Below, one piece after another: positions 51,149-61,050 of a stretch of 64,000 nucleotides of DNA. The notes under the pieces are model-generated. The model did no database searches and was not told where the DNA came from. It saw only the letters and a program-made list of their open reading frames with translations. This stretch comes from Hylemonella gracilis (GTDB taxonomy: Bacteria > Pseudomonadota > Gammaproteobacteria > Burkholderiales > Burkholderiaceae_C): the NCBI RefSeq assembly GCF_004328645.1, contig NZ_CP031395.1, positions 186,001 to 250,000 of the forward strand, given 5' to 3'. Position 1 is the stretch's first letter; each line of letters starts with the position of its first letter. The position numbers and the translations under genes are program-made.

Positions 51149-51192
51149 GATTTCGACCGGTCAGGACCGGCAGCTTCGGGATGATCGACCGA

Positions 51193-52188
51193 TCAGTCGG
51201 CGTACACGCCGGCCGCCTTGATGATGGGGCCCCACTTGGCGATCTCGGCAGAGACGAACTTCTTGTGCTCGGCCGGCTCCATGCGCTTGTCGGTCACGAC
51301 CACGGCGCCCAGGCCCTCCTGCTTGGTGATGAACTCGGGGTCCTTCAGAGCGGCCTTGAGGGCGGTGTTGATGCGCTGAACCACGGCATCGGGCGTGCCT
51401 TTGGGGGCATACAGACCGTGCCAGATCGTGACTTCAAAGCCCTTGAAGCCTGATTCCTGCAGCGTGGGCAGATCCTTCAGCGCGGGCGTGCTCAGGCGCT
51501 TGGCCGTGGTCACGGCGTAGGCCTTGACCTTGCCGCCTTCGATCTGCGGCGTGGTGTTGGTGGTCTGGTCGCACAGCAGGTCGATCTGGCCGCCGATCAG
51601 GTCAGTGATGGCCGGGGCCGTGCCCTTGTAGGGCACCGTCGTCATCTGGATCTTGAACGCATCCTGCAACAGCAGGCCGCACAAGTGTGAGGCCGCGCCC
51701 AAGCCTGCGTTGCCCAGGTTGATCTTCCCGGAATTGGCCTTGATCCAGCCCTGCAGCTCCTTGAAGTTCTTCGCCTCCATGCTGGGGCGGGCAATCAGCG
51801 TCATGGGCACGTCATTGACCAGGCCCAGATACGTGAAGTCGTTCTCGACGTTGAACGGCAACTTGCGGTACAGCGCGGGCATGGTGGACATGCCGATGTG
51901 GTTCAGCAGCAGGGTATAGCCATCAGGTTTGGCATTGGCCACCTTGGCCGTACCGATGGAGCTGCCAGCACCCGCGGCGTTGTCGATCACGATGGTGGCG
52001 CCGCCCAGGGGTTTGCGCAGGGCCTCGGCCAAGTCACGCGCCACGCGGTCCGTCGGACCACCCGCCGCGAAGGGCACCACGATGGTGATGGGCTTGTCGC
52101 CGGGGAAAGACTGGGCCGAGACGGCCAGGGGGGCAAGCAGGGCCGCCGCGGAAGCCGCGCCCAGAACGTGCGCAAACAAGCGTTTCAT
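51193..52188 (-). CDS. Bug/TctC family substrate-binding protein
   Basis: 331-residue exported protein. Signal peptide MKRLFAHVLGAASAAALLAP ending AVSAQ, family block SFPGDKPITIVVPFAAGGPTDRVAR, DGYTLLLNHIGMSTMPALYRKLPF and VPYKGTAPAITDLIGGQIDLL. An orphan binding protein for an unknown carboxylate, with no TctA/B nearby. Divergent from the pseudouridine synthase gene and closed by its own terminator. Confidence 0.93.
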   Translation of the reverse strand: MKRLFAHVLGAASAAALLAPLAVSAQSFPGDKPITIVVPFAAGGPTDRVARDLAEALRKPLGGATIVIDNAAGAGSSIGTAKVANAKPDGYTLLLNHIGMSTMPALYRKLPFNVENDFTYLGLVNDVPMTLIARPSMEAKNFKELQGWIKANSGKINLGNAGLGAASHLCGLLLQDAFKIQMTTVPYKGTAPAITDLIGGQIDLLCDQTTNTTPQIEGGKVKAYAVTTAKRLSTPALKDLPTLQESGFKGFEVTIWHGLYAPKGTPDAVVQRINTALKAALKDPEFITKQEGLGAVVVTDKRMEPAEHKKFVSAEIAKWGPIIKAAGVYAD

Positions 52189-52289
52189 ATCGATCTCCTG
52201 AAGGGGGAATGGGAAAAAAAGTGTCGAAGTCTAAGGCCTGCTGATCAATCAACGTTACTGCGGAAATCACTTAGGGCGACAATTCCCCC

Positions 52290-53195
52290 ATGTCTTCTCC
52301 TGAAAAGCCCGCCATGCGCCGCGCGCCGCGTCCCGAGGGCGCATCGCCGCAACGATCCCTGAGCTCCGCCGCGCCCGGCATGGGCGCCACCATCCGATTG
52401 AACAAACGCATGGCCGAACTGGGTCTGTGCTCGCGCCGCGAGGCCGATGCCTGGGTCGAAAATGGCTGGGTCAAGGTCAATGGCCACGTTGCAGAGATGG
52501 GTCAGCAGGTCAGCCCCACGGACCGCATCGAGGTCGATCAACAAGCCCAGAACCAGCAGGCCACGCAAGTGACCATCCTGCTACACAAACCCATCGGCTA
52601 TGTCAGTGGTCAGGCTGAGGATGGCCACGATCCGGCCGTGGTGCTGGTGCAGGCGCAGAACCGCTGGCGCGAGGACCGCGCGCCCCAGCGCTTCAACGGT
52701 GGCCAGCTCCGCGGCCTCGCACCGGCGGGCCGGCTGGACATCGACTCCACCGGTCTGCTGGTGCTGACGCAGGACGGCCGCGTGGCGCGCCAGCTCATCG
52801 GCGAAGACTCGTCGATGGAGAAGGAATACCTGGTGCGCGTGGTCTACCTCGGCACGCCTGCGGCCGCGAATGCTCCGACCGAGCTGCAGCCCATCCACGC
52901 AAACGACCCTGTCTCCACCAATGTGCAGGCCGTCTTTCCGCCGGCCATGCTGGCCAAACTGCGCCACGGCCTGAGCCTGGATGGCCAGGCCCTCAAGCCC
53001 GCCAAGGTGGACTGGGAGAACCCTGAGCAACTGCGCTTTGTGCTGACAGAGGGCAAGAAACGACAGATCCGGCGCATGTGCGAGCTGGTGGGCCTGAAGG
53101 TCGTGGGCCTCAAGCGGGTGCGCATCGGCCGCGTGGTGTTGGGCCAGCTGCCGCAGGGGCAGTGGCGCTACCTGGCGCCTCACGAGCGGTTTTAG
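52290..53195 (+). CDS. RluF/RluB-type 23S rRNA pseudouridine synthase
   Basis: 301-residue RsuA-family enzyme. N-terminal basic tail, S4 RNA-binding domain (IRLNKRMAELGLCSRREADAWVENGWVKVNG, residues about 36-95), and a catalytic domain with the aspartate motif AGRLDIDSTGLLVLTQDG and the C-terminal KRQIRRMCELVGLKVVGLKRVRIG. It pseudouridylates 23S rRNA; RluF (U2604) fits best by the S4 plus conserved motifs, but RluB or RluE cannot be excluded. Confidence 0.9.
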   Translation: MSSPEKPAMRRAPRPEGASPQRSLSSAAPGMGATIRLNKRMAELGLCSRREADAWVENGWVKVNGHVAEMGQQVSPTDRIEVDQQAQNQQATQVTILLHKPIGYVSGQAEDGHDPAVVLVQAQNRWREDRAPQRFNGGQLRGLAPAGRLDIDSTGLLVLTQDGRVARQLIGEDSSMEKEYLVRVVYLGTPAAANAPTELQPIHANDPVSTNVQAVFPPAMLAKLRHGLSLDGQALKPAKVDWENPEQLRFVLTEGKKRQIRRMCELVGLKVVGLKRVRIGRVVLGQLPQGQWRYLAPHERF

Positions 53196-53209
53196 CCCTG
53201 GCGCAGCGC

Positions 53210-53244
53210 CCGGCGTCGGTTCTTTCCAAGTGAACCGACGCCGG
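53210..53244. repeat. Perfect 13-bp hairpin between convergent genes
   Basis: CCGGCGTCGGTTC (53210-53222), 9-nt loop, GAACCGACGCCGG (53232-53244). It lies just past the pseudouridine synthase stop. No T-run on either strand, so it may act as an RNA-stability hairpin, a Rho-assisted stop, or a DNA site. Confidence 0.6.
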
Positions 53245-53333
53245 TACCACGCTTCCCATTCCCCAACAGGAACCTGAAATACCCGTTTGCCGCGGGCGCG
53301 GCATGGGAGCGCCCGCCCTCGCACCTTGCCTGG

Positions 53334-53633
53334 TCAGACCGTCGGCAGCGGCGCCTCCAGCACCTCGATGCGTGCCTGCGGCCAGCCCTCGGCCACCCAC
53401 TCGGCGCCCGCGGGCAGGCAGTGGCGCTGACCGGCGGCCAACCAAAGGTCGCCACCCCGGTCTTGCGCGTTGTGTTCGCCCGCGCCGCTCTGGGTGAGCC
53501 AGACCCGGCCCTCCACCACGCGCAGCCAGCGGGCCTGCTGCCCGGCCGTGATGCGGGTGGCCGTCCGGGGCGGCAGCGCCCATTGCCACGGTTGCGCGGT
53601 TTGATGCAAATTAGTCATCGACAAGATGTTCAT
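53334..53633 (-). CDS. DUF2917 family protein
   Basis: 99-residue protein with a cupin-like small beta-barrel pattern: WQWALPPRTATRITAGQQARWLRVVEGRVWLTQSG, then GDLWLAAGQRHCLPAGAEWVAEGW. DUF2917 proteins are common next to LysR-type genes in Burkholderiales; function unknown. GAGGGG precedes the ATG at 53633. Divergent from the double-domain LysR gene. Confidence 0.85.
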   Translation of the reverse strand: MNILSMTNLHQTAQPWQWALPPRTATRITAGQQARWLRVVEGRVWLTQSGAGEHNAQDRGGDLWLAAGQRHCLPAGAEWVAEGWPQARIEVLEAPLPTV

Positions 53634-53730
53634 GTGGACCCCTCTAAAAACGTCGTGTTGAGGGAAATTCTCCGCACCAAAGGCCTGCCCGTCCAATGAG
53701 GAATGCGTACGCCACTGATAACATTCCTGC

Positions 53731-55368
53731 ATGAATCCCATCCGCCAGCGCCCGCTCTCCGTCGGCCCCTTGCGCGCTTTCGAAGCGGTGGCGCGGCGCG
53801 CCAGCTTCCGCGCGGCGGCCGAGGAACTGCACCTGACCCAGCCGGCCATCAGCCGCCAGATCCGCAGCCTGGAAGAAGAACTCGGCGCGCCGCTGTTCCT
53901 GCGCGGCACCCGCCATGTCGAACTGACCGGCGCGGGCGCCACGCTGCTGCGCGCCATCGCCCCCATGCTCGACCGCCTGGACGCCAGCGTGCGGCACATC
54001 CGCACCTCGCAGGGCCGGCGGCATGTGAGCCTGACCACCTTCGCCTCCTTCGCCTCGCTCTGGCTGCTGCCGCGCCTGGCCGACTTCCAGAATCAGCACC
54101 CGGACATCGACATCCGCATCTCGGCCAATGACGTCCTGGTCGGGCAGGACGACCCCGAGCTGGACCTGGGCCTGCGCTACTGCCACCCGAACGACGCGCC
54201 GCCCAATTCCACCCTGCTGTTCGGCGAAGTGCTCTCGCCCGTGATCAACCCTTCGCTGCCTTTACGGCAAGCCAAGGACTTGGTGGCACACACCCTGATC
54301 GAACAGGACGACCACCCCTCGACGCCCCTGCGCCAAGCCAAGGACCTGGCCCGACACACGCTGATCGAACAGGATGACCACCAGCCCAGCGCCGAATACC
54401 TGAGCTGGCGACGCTGGCTGCGCGAGTACGCGCCACCTGGCACCGAGCCGCGTGGCTGGATCTACCTGAACTACACCAGCCAACAGATCCAGGCGGCCAT
54501 GGCCGGCCAGGGCGTGACGCTGGCGCGCATGGCCATGATCACCGAGGCCCTGGCACGCGGCGAACTGGTCGAGCCTTTCGGTCCGACCAAGCGCCTCACC
54601 TCGCCTTACGCCTACTGGCTGGTGCGCTGGCCGGGCCACGGCAAGGAGCCTCGCCCCGAGGTGCAGGCCTTCATCGACTGGCTGCTCGCCCAGGCCGCCC
54701 AGACCCGCGCCTGCCTGGGGCGGCGGCATGTGACCCTGAGCACCTCCGCCGCCTTCGCGTCCTACTGGCTGCTGCCGCGCATGGCCGATTTCCAGAGTCA
54801 GCACCCAGACATCGACGTCCGCGTCCTGGCAAGCGACGCCCCCAGCGGACAACCCCCCCTCGAGCCGGACTTGGCCCTGCGCTACGAGCTGCCCGACGAC
54901 GCCCCGGCGAACGCCACCTTGCTCTTCGCCGAAGTGCTGACGCCCGTGGCCAGTCCCTCGCTGCCAGCACGGCAGACCAAGGACCTGGCGCGACAGACCT
55001 TGATCGAACTCGAAGAAGACCCGCCCCCGCCTGGCGCAGAGCTGCTGAGCTGGCGGCGCTGGCTGGGGGAACACGCGCCCACGACGGTGCCGCGCCACTG
55101 GGTTCGGCTGAATCACGTCAAACCGCAGATCGAGGCGGCCACGGCCGGTGAAGGCATCGCGCTGGCGCGCATGGCCCTGGTCACCGAGTCGCTGGCGCAT
55201 GGCGAACTGGTGGAGCCCTTCGGCCCCGCCAAGCGCCTGGCCGCGCCCCAAGGCTACTGGCTGGTGCGTGGACCGGGCCAGGCCAAGGAAATGCGGTCCG
55301 AAGTGCAGGCCTTCATGGACTGGCTACAGGCCCAGGCGGCCCAGACCCGCGCACACCTCGAGACCTGA
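53731..55368 (+). CDS. LysR-type regulator with duplicated effector domain
   Basis: 545 residues, nearly twice the usual LysR length. One GcvA-like winged helix (LSVGPLRAFEAVARRASFRAAAEELHLTQPAISRQIRSLEEEL, residues 9-51) is followed by two homologous effector domains: residues 95-329 (starting GRRHVSLTTFASFASLWLLPR) and 330-545 (starting GRRHVTLSTSAAFASYWLLPR). Both end AQAAQTRA with a VEPFGP[TP]KRL block. Domain 1 carries a further tandem duplication of 22 residues (PLRQAKDLVAHTLIEQDDHP... / PLRQAKDLARHTLIEQDDHQ..., 54259-54324 and 54325-54390). The open frame is intact throughout. Divergent from DUF2917, 39 bp upstream of the convergent MFS gene. Confidence 0.93.
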   Translation: MNPIRQRPLSVGPLRAFEAVARRASFRAAAEELHLTQPAISRQIRSLEEELGAPLFLRGTRHVELTGAGATLLRAIAPMLDRLDASVRHIRTSQGRRHVSLTTFASFASLWLLPRLADFQNQHPDIDIRISANDVLVGQDDPELDLGLRYCHPNDAPPNSTLLFGEVLSPVINPSLPLRQAKDLVAHTLIEQDDHPSTPLRQAKDLARHTLIEQDDHQPSAEYLSWRRWLREYAPPGTEPRGWIYLNYTSQQIQAAMAGQGVTLARMAMITEALARGELVEPFGPTKRLTSPYAYWLVRWPGHGKEPRPEVQAFIDWLLAQAAQTRACLGRRHVTLSTSAAFASYWLLPRMADFQSQHPDIDVRVLASDAPSGQPPLEPDLALRYELPDDAPANATLLFAEVLTPVASPSLPARQTKDLARQTLIELEEDPPPPGAELLSWRRWLGEHAPTTVPRHWVRLNHVKPQIEAATAGEGIALARMALVTESLAHGELVEPFGPAKRLAAPQGYWLVRGPGQAKEMRSEVQAFMDWLQAQAAQTRAHLET

Positions 55369-55407
55369 GCCCGTCGCTGACGCGAGCCCGCAGAGCCCGC
55401 AAGCAGG

Positions 55408-56652
55408 TCAGGCAGCCAGGGTCTGGCGGCGCGCCAGCCCCATGAGCAGCAAGGCCACCAGCACCGTCGCGACCAGGGCGATGCCATAGCCGATGCTGGT
55501 GGACTCCAGCCCGAACAGGCCCACGGACAAGCCCGCGGCGATGGCCGGCAGGCTGAACGCCAGGTAGCTCAGCACGAAGAAGCTGGACATCAGCGCCGCG
55601 CGCTCCTGCGGCAAGGCCAGGGGCACCAGGCCGCGCACCGAACCGTTGAAACCCGCCCCGAAGCCCAGGCCGGCGATCAGGGTGCCGGCGAAGAACAGGG
55701 AGGTCGAGTGCAGGTGCATGCCCACCAGCGTCAGCACCAGGCCAGCGGCCAGCACGACCGCGCCCCCGGCCAGCACAGCCATGGGTGGGCGATGGCGCAC
55801 GAACAGAATGCCGATCGCGCCACTGAGCACCAGCGTGGCGATCAAACCGCCGCCGATCATCGGGGCATGGATGCCGGTGACATAACGCGCCAGCGTCGGC
55901 CCCAGAGAGAGGTAGAAACCGCCCAGCGCCCATTGTGCGGTGTTGACCGGCAACACCTTCCACATCGTCGCGCGAGCCGCCGGGGGCACGGCCAGTTTGG
56001 GACGCATGGAGGCCCAGGCCCCAGGTCGGCGCGCCACCGTCTCGGGCAGGAAGAAGGCCAGCACGCCTTGCACGGCGAACAGCACCAGCAGCACGTCGAA
56101 CACCAAGCGCGTCGGTGCTGGCGCGAATTGCACCAGCGCGCTGGTGCCCAACGCCCCGAGCGCCATGCCGAACATCGGCGCCACGCTGTTGATCAGCGGG
56201 CCGCGCACGCGGTCCAGATCCAGCAGGCTGGCGCTCAAGACGCTGGTCGCGATGCCGGTGGCCAGGCCTTGCATGGCCCGCGCGCCGATCAGCCAGGCCA
56301 GGGAATCCGCCTGCCAGAACATCAGGGTGGAGACGAACTCGATGCCCAGCGCCAGCAGGATCACTTCACGCCGACCCCGGTGGTCGGACAGCCCGCCGAA
56401 CACCAGCAAGGAAAACAGCAGCGCGAAGGCATAACTCGCGAAGGCCACGGTGAGCATCAGGGCCGAGAAGCCCCAGGCTTCGCGGTACAGCGCGTACAGG
56501 GGCGACGGCGCACTGGACGCGGCCAGGAAGCTGGCGATCAGAAAGGCCACCAGCCAGAGCGACTGCGCGGGGCTGAGCTGAGCCCGCCCGGAATGCATGA
56601 CGGACGCGCCTGCGGCAGCCAGTGCGGCGGGGGTTTGCGGTGTGGACGGCAT
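55408..56652 (-). CDS. Major facilitator superfamily transporter
   Basis: 414-residue efflux-type transporter with twelve membrane helices. Typical blocks are SLWLVAFLIASFLAASSAPSPLYALY, FGGLSDHRGRREVILLALG (motif A, loop 2-3), and ARAMQGLATGIATSVLSASLLD. The substrate is unknown; the pairing with a TetR regulator across two operators suggests export of a toxic or signalling compound sensed by that regulator. The start at 56652 gives a 40-residue N-terminal tail before helix 1; longer upstream frames are shadows of the TetR gene. Confidence 0.92.
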   Translation of the reverse strand: MPSTPQTPAALAAAGASVMHSGRAQLSPAQSLWLVAFLIASFLAASSAPSPLYALYREAWGFSALMLTVAFASYAFALLFSLLVFGGLSDHRGRREVILLALGIEFVSTLMFWQADSLAWLIGARAMQGLATGIATSVLSASLLDLDRVRGPLINSVAPMFGMALGALGTSALVQFAPAPTRLVFDVLLVLFAVQGVLAFFLPETVARRPGAWASMRPKLAVPPAARATMWKVLPVNTAQWALGGFYLSLGPTLARYVTGIHAPMIGGGLIATLVLSGAIGILFVRHRPPMAVLAGGAVVLAAGLVLTLVGMHLHSTSLFFAGTLIAGLGFGAGFNGSVRGLVPLALPQERAALMSSFFVLSYLAFSLPAIAAGLSVGLFGLESTSIGYGIALVATVLVALLLMGLARRQTLAA

Positions 56653-56672
56653 GGAAAATCCCTTAGGGGCTG

Positions 56673-56695
56673 TTAAAGCAAATTTTTTGCGTTTG
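56673..56695. promoter_or_regulatory. TetR operator 1 (near MFS start)
   Basis: TTAAAGCAAATTTTTTGCGTTTG, reported in two parts as TTAAAGCAAAT and TTTTTGCGTTTG, matches operator 2 at 17 of 23 positions. It sits 21 bp from the MFS start codon. Confidence 0.65.
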
Positions 56696-56719
56696 CGGGA
56701 TTGTGATCCTGTTTGGACA

Positions 56720-56742
56720 CTAACGCAAGTTCTTTGCGTTAG
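56720..56742. promoter_or_regulatory. TetR operator 2 (near tetR start)
   Basis: Perfect inverted repeat CTAACGCAA (56720-56728), 5-bp spacer, TTGCGTTAG (56734-56742), ending 9 bp before the TetR ATG. The two operators start 47 bp apart in the divergent promoter. Confidence 0.8.
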
Positions 56743-56751
56743 CATGACCGC

Positions 56752-57369
56752 ATGAATGTCCGATCCCTGCCCCGTCCGGGCGGCCGCAGCGCCCGCGTGC
56801 AAGCCGCCGTGCACCAAGCCACGCGCGAGTTGCTGGACCAGCGCGGCCGCGCCGCGCTCACCGTGCCCCTGATCGCCGCGCGGGCGGGCGTCACGCCCTC
56901 GACCGTTTATCGCCGCTGGGGTGACCTGAACGAGCTGCTGGCCGACGTGGCCCTGGAACAGTTGCGGCCCGACACCCCGCCCGTCGACACCGGCACCGTC
57001 GAAGGCGATTTGCACGCCTGGGCCGAACAGTATTTCGAGGAAATGTCCTCGGTAGGCATGGCCATGGTGCAGGACGTGCTCTCCGCCCGCATGGGCAGCG
57101 AGGCCGTGCCGGGCTGCGCCTGCGCGGGCATCACCGCCGCGCAGATCGCGGCCATCGTCGAGCGCGGCCTCGCCCGGGGCCAGGCCGTGCCCCAGGTCGA
57201 AGCCGTGATGGACGGCGTGGTCGCCCCCATCGTCTACCGCCTGTTGTTCGGGCCCGCGCCGGCCACCCCCGCCTTGGTGCGTGACTGGGTGGGTGCCTGC
57301 ATGGCGCACGCCACGGTCCAGCCGCCGACCCCACCCCAGCAGCCCAAGCCACGCGCCGTGGTGGCTTGA
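56752..57369 (+). CDS. TetR family regulator
   Basis: 205-residue regulator. N-terminal helix-turn-helix (residues about 15-60: VQAAVHQATRELLDQRGRAALTVPLIAARAGVTPSTVYRRWGDLNELLADVAL) followed by a helical ligand-binding domain with a C-terminal TetR_C-like block (VVAPIVYRLLFGPAPATPALV). It most likely represses the divergent MFS gene and itself through the two operators. Its stop codon is inside the -35 element of the htpG promoter. Confidence 0.93.
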   Translation: MNVRSLPRPGGRSARVQAAVHQATRELLDQRGRAALTVPLIAARAGVTPSTVYRRWGDLNELLADVALEQLRPDTPPVDTGTVEGDLHAWAEQYFEEMSSVGMAMVQDVLSARMGSEAVPGCACAGITAAQIAAIVERGLARGQAVPQVEAVMDGVVAPIVYRLLFGPAPATPALVRDWVGACMAHATVQPPTPPQQPKPRAVVA

Positions 57370-57392
57370 AAGCGGGCGGCTCCGCCCATAAT
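57365..57392 (+). promoter_or_regulatory. Sigma-32 promoter of htpG
   Basis: CTTGAAA (57365-57371), 13-bp spacer, CCCATAAT (57385-57392), an almost exact match to the heat-shock consensus. The -35 element contains the TetR stop codon TGA (57367-57369). About 100 bp upstream of htpG. Confidence 0.88.
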
Positions 57393-57494
57393 TCGAGGTT
57401 TTGCCGGCCCCAGGTTCGCCGCGCCTCGAACCTGGCGCATACCGGGGCCAGGCATTTCCCGCATTCGCATTCTCCAAGGGACCTCTAGACCATC

Positions 57495-59426
<1,932 letters not shown>

Positions 59427-59440
59427 ACGTTTCCCGCACT

Positions 59441-59474
59441 CAACAAAAAACCGCCTTCGGGCGGTTTTTTGTTG
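59441..59474 (+). terminator. Terminator of htpG
   Basis: Perfect 15-bp stem CAACAAAAAACCGCC / GGCGGTTTTTTGTTG (59441-59455, 59460-59474) closed by a TTCG tetraloop, with the T-run in the stem's 3' arm. Usable in both directions. Confidence 0.93.
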
Positions 59475-59610
59475 CCTTATCAACTTCTGCTGACGACCCA
59501 TTGCGGACATCCGAAGGCAGCAAAAGCAGCCGGTCAGGAATGGGATCTAAAAATGCTATCCGAATCAGTTTGCTGATGGCTGATTCATTGACGACCACAG
59601 ACCAGAAGGG

Positions 59611-60021
59611 TTAGTTTGATTTCTCAATTTTCCATATTGGCATAACCCCACCTATTGGCGAAGCCATAAGTATTGGATTACTCGACGCTGATACATCGAC
59701 AGTTATGGCTCTATCGGGACCATGCTCGCCATGCCCAAAAATTCCGACACCATTCATGGCAACGCCGATACGGTAACGACCACTTGGTAGGTATAAGTTG
59801 ATAGCTTGATTGCCATAGAGCTTCGCGACAAGTTTTTCGTCTACGTACACATGAAGCGGTGCATGGTCTGCGCCCATAGTGCTTCCACGCTCCACTGTGA
59901 CAACATGCTTTTCCGGTCCCGCCGTGGACAATGACATGTCAACAAACACGGCAGGCGGTATCGACGCGCAAGCCGATAATGCAATAGCCAGAACGGTAAG
60001 CACAACGTGATGTTTCTTCAT
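59611..60021 (-). CDS. Putative lipoprotein
   Basis: 136 residues. The ATG at 60021 (MKKHHVVLTVLAIALSACAS) gives a lipoprotein signal with lipobox LSAC near residue 18, supported by AGGGAG about 7 bp upstream. The mature part (PAVFVDMSLSTAGPEKHVVTVERG, YVDEKLVAKLYGNQAINLYLPSGRYRIGVAM) reads as a small beta-sandwich, possibly binding-type. Not recognised. Codon use is lower-GC than the neighbours, hinting at recent acquisition. Confidence 0.7.
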   Translation of the reverse strand: MKKHHVVLTVLAIALSACASIPPAVFVDMSLSTAGPEKHVVTVERGSTMGADHAPLHVYVDEKLVAKLYGNQAINLYLPSGRYRIGVAMNGVGIFGHGEHGPDRAITVDVSASSNPILMASPIGGVMPIWKIEKSN

Positions 60022-60385
60022 ACAAACTCCCTTTTCTGATACGGTTCTTAGATAGTGCTGATCCAATTTCTAAGTCTGACGCGAATTCATTCCAGCTGCA
60101 AGAGAACGGCGATCGGATTCAAATATAGCCGATAGTATGCGACTGGGCGATCTGGCTTGCATAAACGCTAGGAAGGCTCACCGAGAACCATTGTGAGTCG
60201 TCAGCGCTGCTGAATCACCCTAAACTTGCTAGTCGCTTTCGACCCATTGCGGAAAGCTGGTGGTTGCGAAAGCCACCGCTCGGCGGCAACGAGGTGTGGA
60301 GTTAGCTATCTCTACAGGTCCTGAGGCAATTCAGATCAATTTCTATGCTTTGCCAAGAGGCTTATCAAGCCCGGGAACGAAGTTG

Positions 60386-60739
60386 TTAGCGCTCGCACTT
60401 GAGCTTCATGAAGTACGTAATGAGCTGCCTTCCGACGAAGTTAGTTCCACCGTCTATCGAAGTCTCCTCCAAGACAATGACTCGCTTGCATTGGGGCGTC
60501 AGTATCGCTTCTGCCATGGCCACTCTATCCTTCCGCTCATACGAGTTGTATCGGAAATCGATAACACCCTTAAGAGTAAGTCGATAGTCGTATGTGCTGT
60601 CGAGCGCGGGTTCGAGCCGGACGTTGTCGCCGAGCTGATCGCGATAACTCGGACTTGAGACACTGCATCCGACAAGCAAGAAAGCCGCGGTCAACGTCGT
60701 CACTGCTGTAAGTCGTGAATTGTTCATATTGCTGCGCAT
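60386..60739 (-). CDS. Putative small lipoprotein
   Basis: 117 residues with lipobox LVGC (signal AVTTLTAAFLLVGC) and a soluble mature domain ending in KLKCER. The two cysteines in the mature part (TPQCKR and LKCER) could form a disulfide. Start at 60739 or 60727; neither has a good ribosome binding site. Not recognised. Shares the low-GC islet with the other lipoprotein gene and is transcribed in the same direction. Confidence 0.6.
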   Translation of the reverse strand: MRSNMNNSRLTAVTTLTAAFLLVGCSVSSPSYRDQLGDNVRLEPALDSTYDYRLTLKGVIDFRYNSYERKDRVAMAEAILTPQCKRVIVLEETSIDGGTNFVGRQLITYFMKLKCER

Positions 60740-61050
60740 TGAAATGACTGACTACATGATGGTCAGTCTTATCCATAGTTATTTCGAAACCTAACTTGAA
60801 AAAGACGTCAAACTTGTCTGCATGACAAGGCCATAGATCGTCAAGCACCCTCCCGTGAATTGTTCTATCGGGCTGATTTATATCAGCCTTTCTCGTCACA
60901 GCGTGTCTGCTTTGCGGCCCTCGGGCTAATGTCCGCTTCTGGCCGAAAGCCGACTCGCGCCCTGATGCAATACGGCTCTCGGCAAAGAGTGCTCCAAACC
61001 CGTAGTGCAACGGTTCCACGCCAAGGCAATGGAATCGCCGCACTTCCAGA

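Larger units (their letters stand above)
59475..61050. other. Lower-GC islet with repeat fragments
   Basis: The GC content drops clearly compared with the neighbours. It holds two lipoprotein genes, a short fragment CGACCCATTGCGGA seen twice (around 59498 and 60240), and the fragment TGTCCGCTTCTGGCCGAAAGC near 60930, split here as TGTCCGCTTC and TGGCCGAAAGC. These fragments resemble dispersed junk-like repeats that I recall from other genomes. 60022-60385 and 60740-61050 have no convincing gene. Confidence 0.6.

Noticed and set aside
60260..60658. Plus-strand frame opposite the small lipoprotein
   Set aside because: No ribosome binding site or domain; the minus-strand frame has a lipobox.
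60570..61043. 157-residue minus-strand frame in the low-GC islet
   Set aside because: It overlaps the lipoprotein start, and its FGQKRTLARG-type content derives from repeat fragments; it lacks a good start and conserved pattern.
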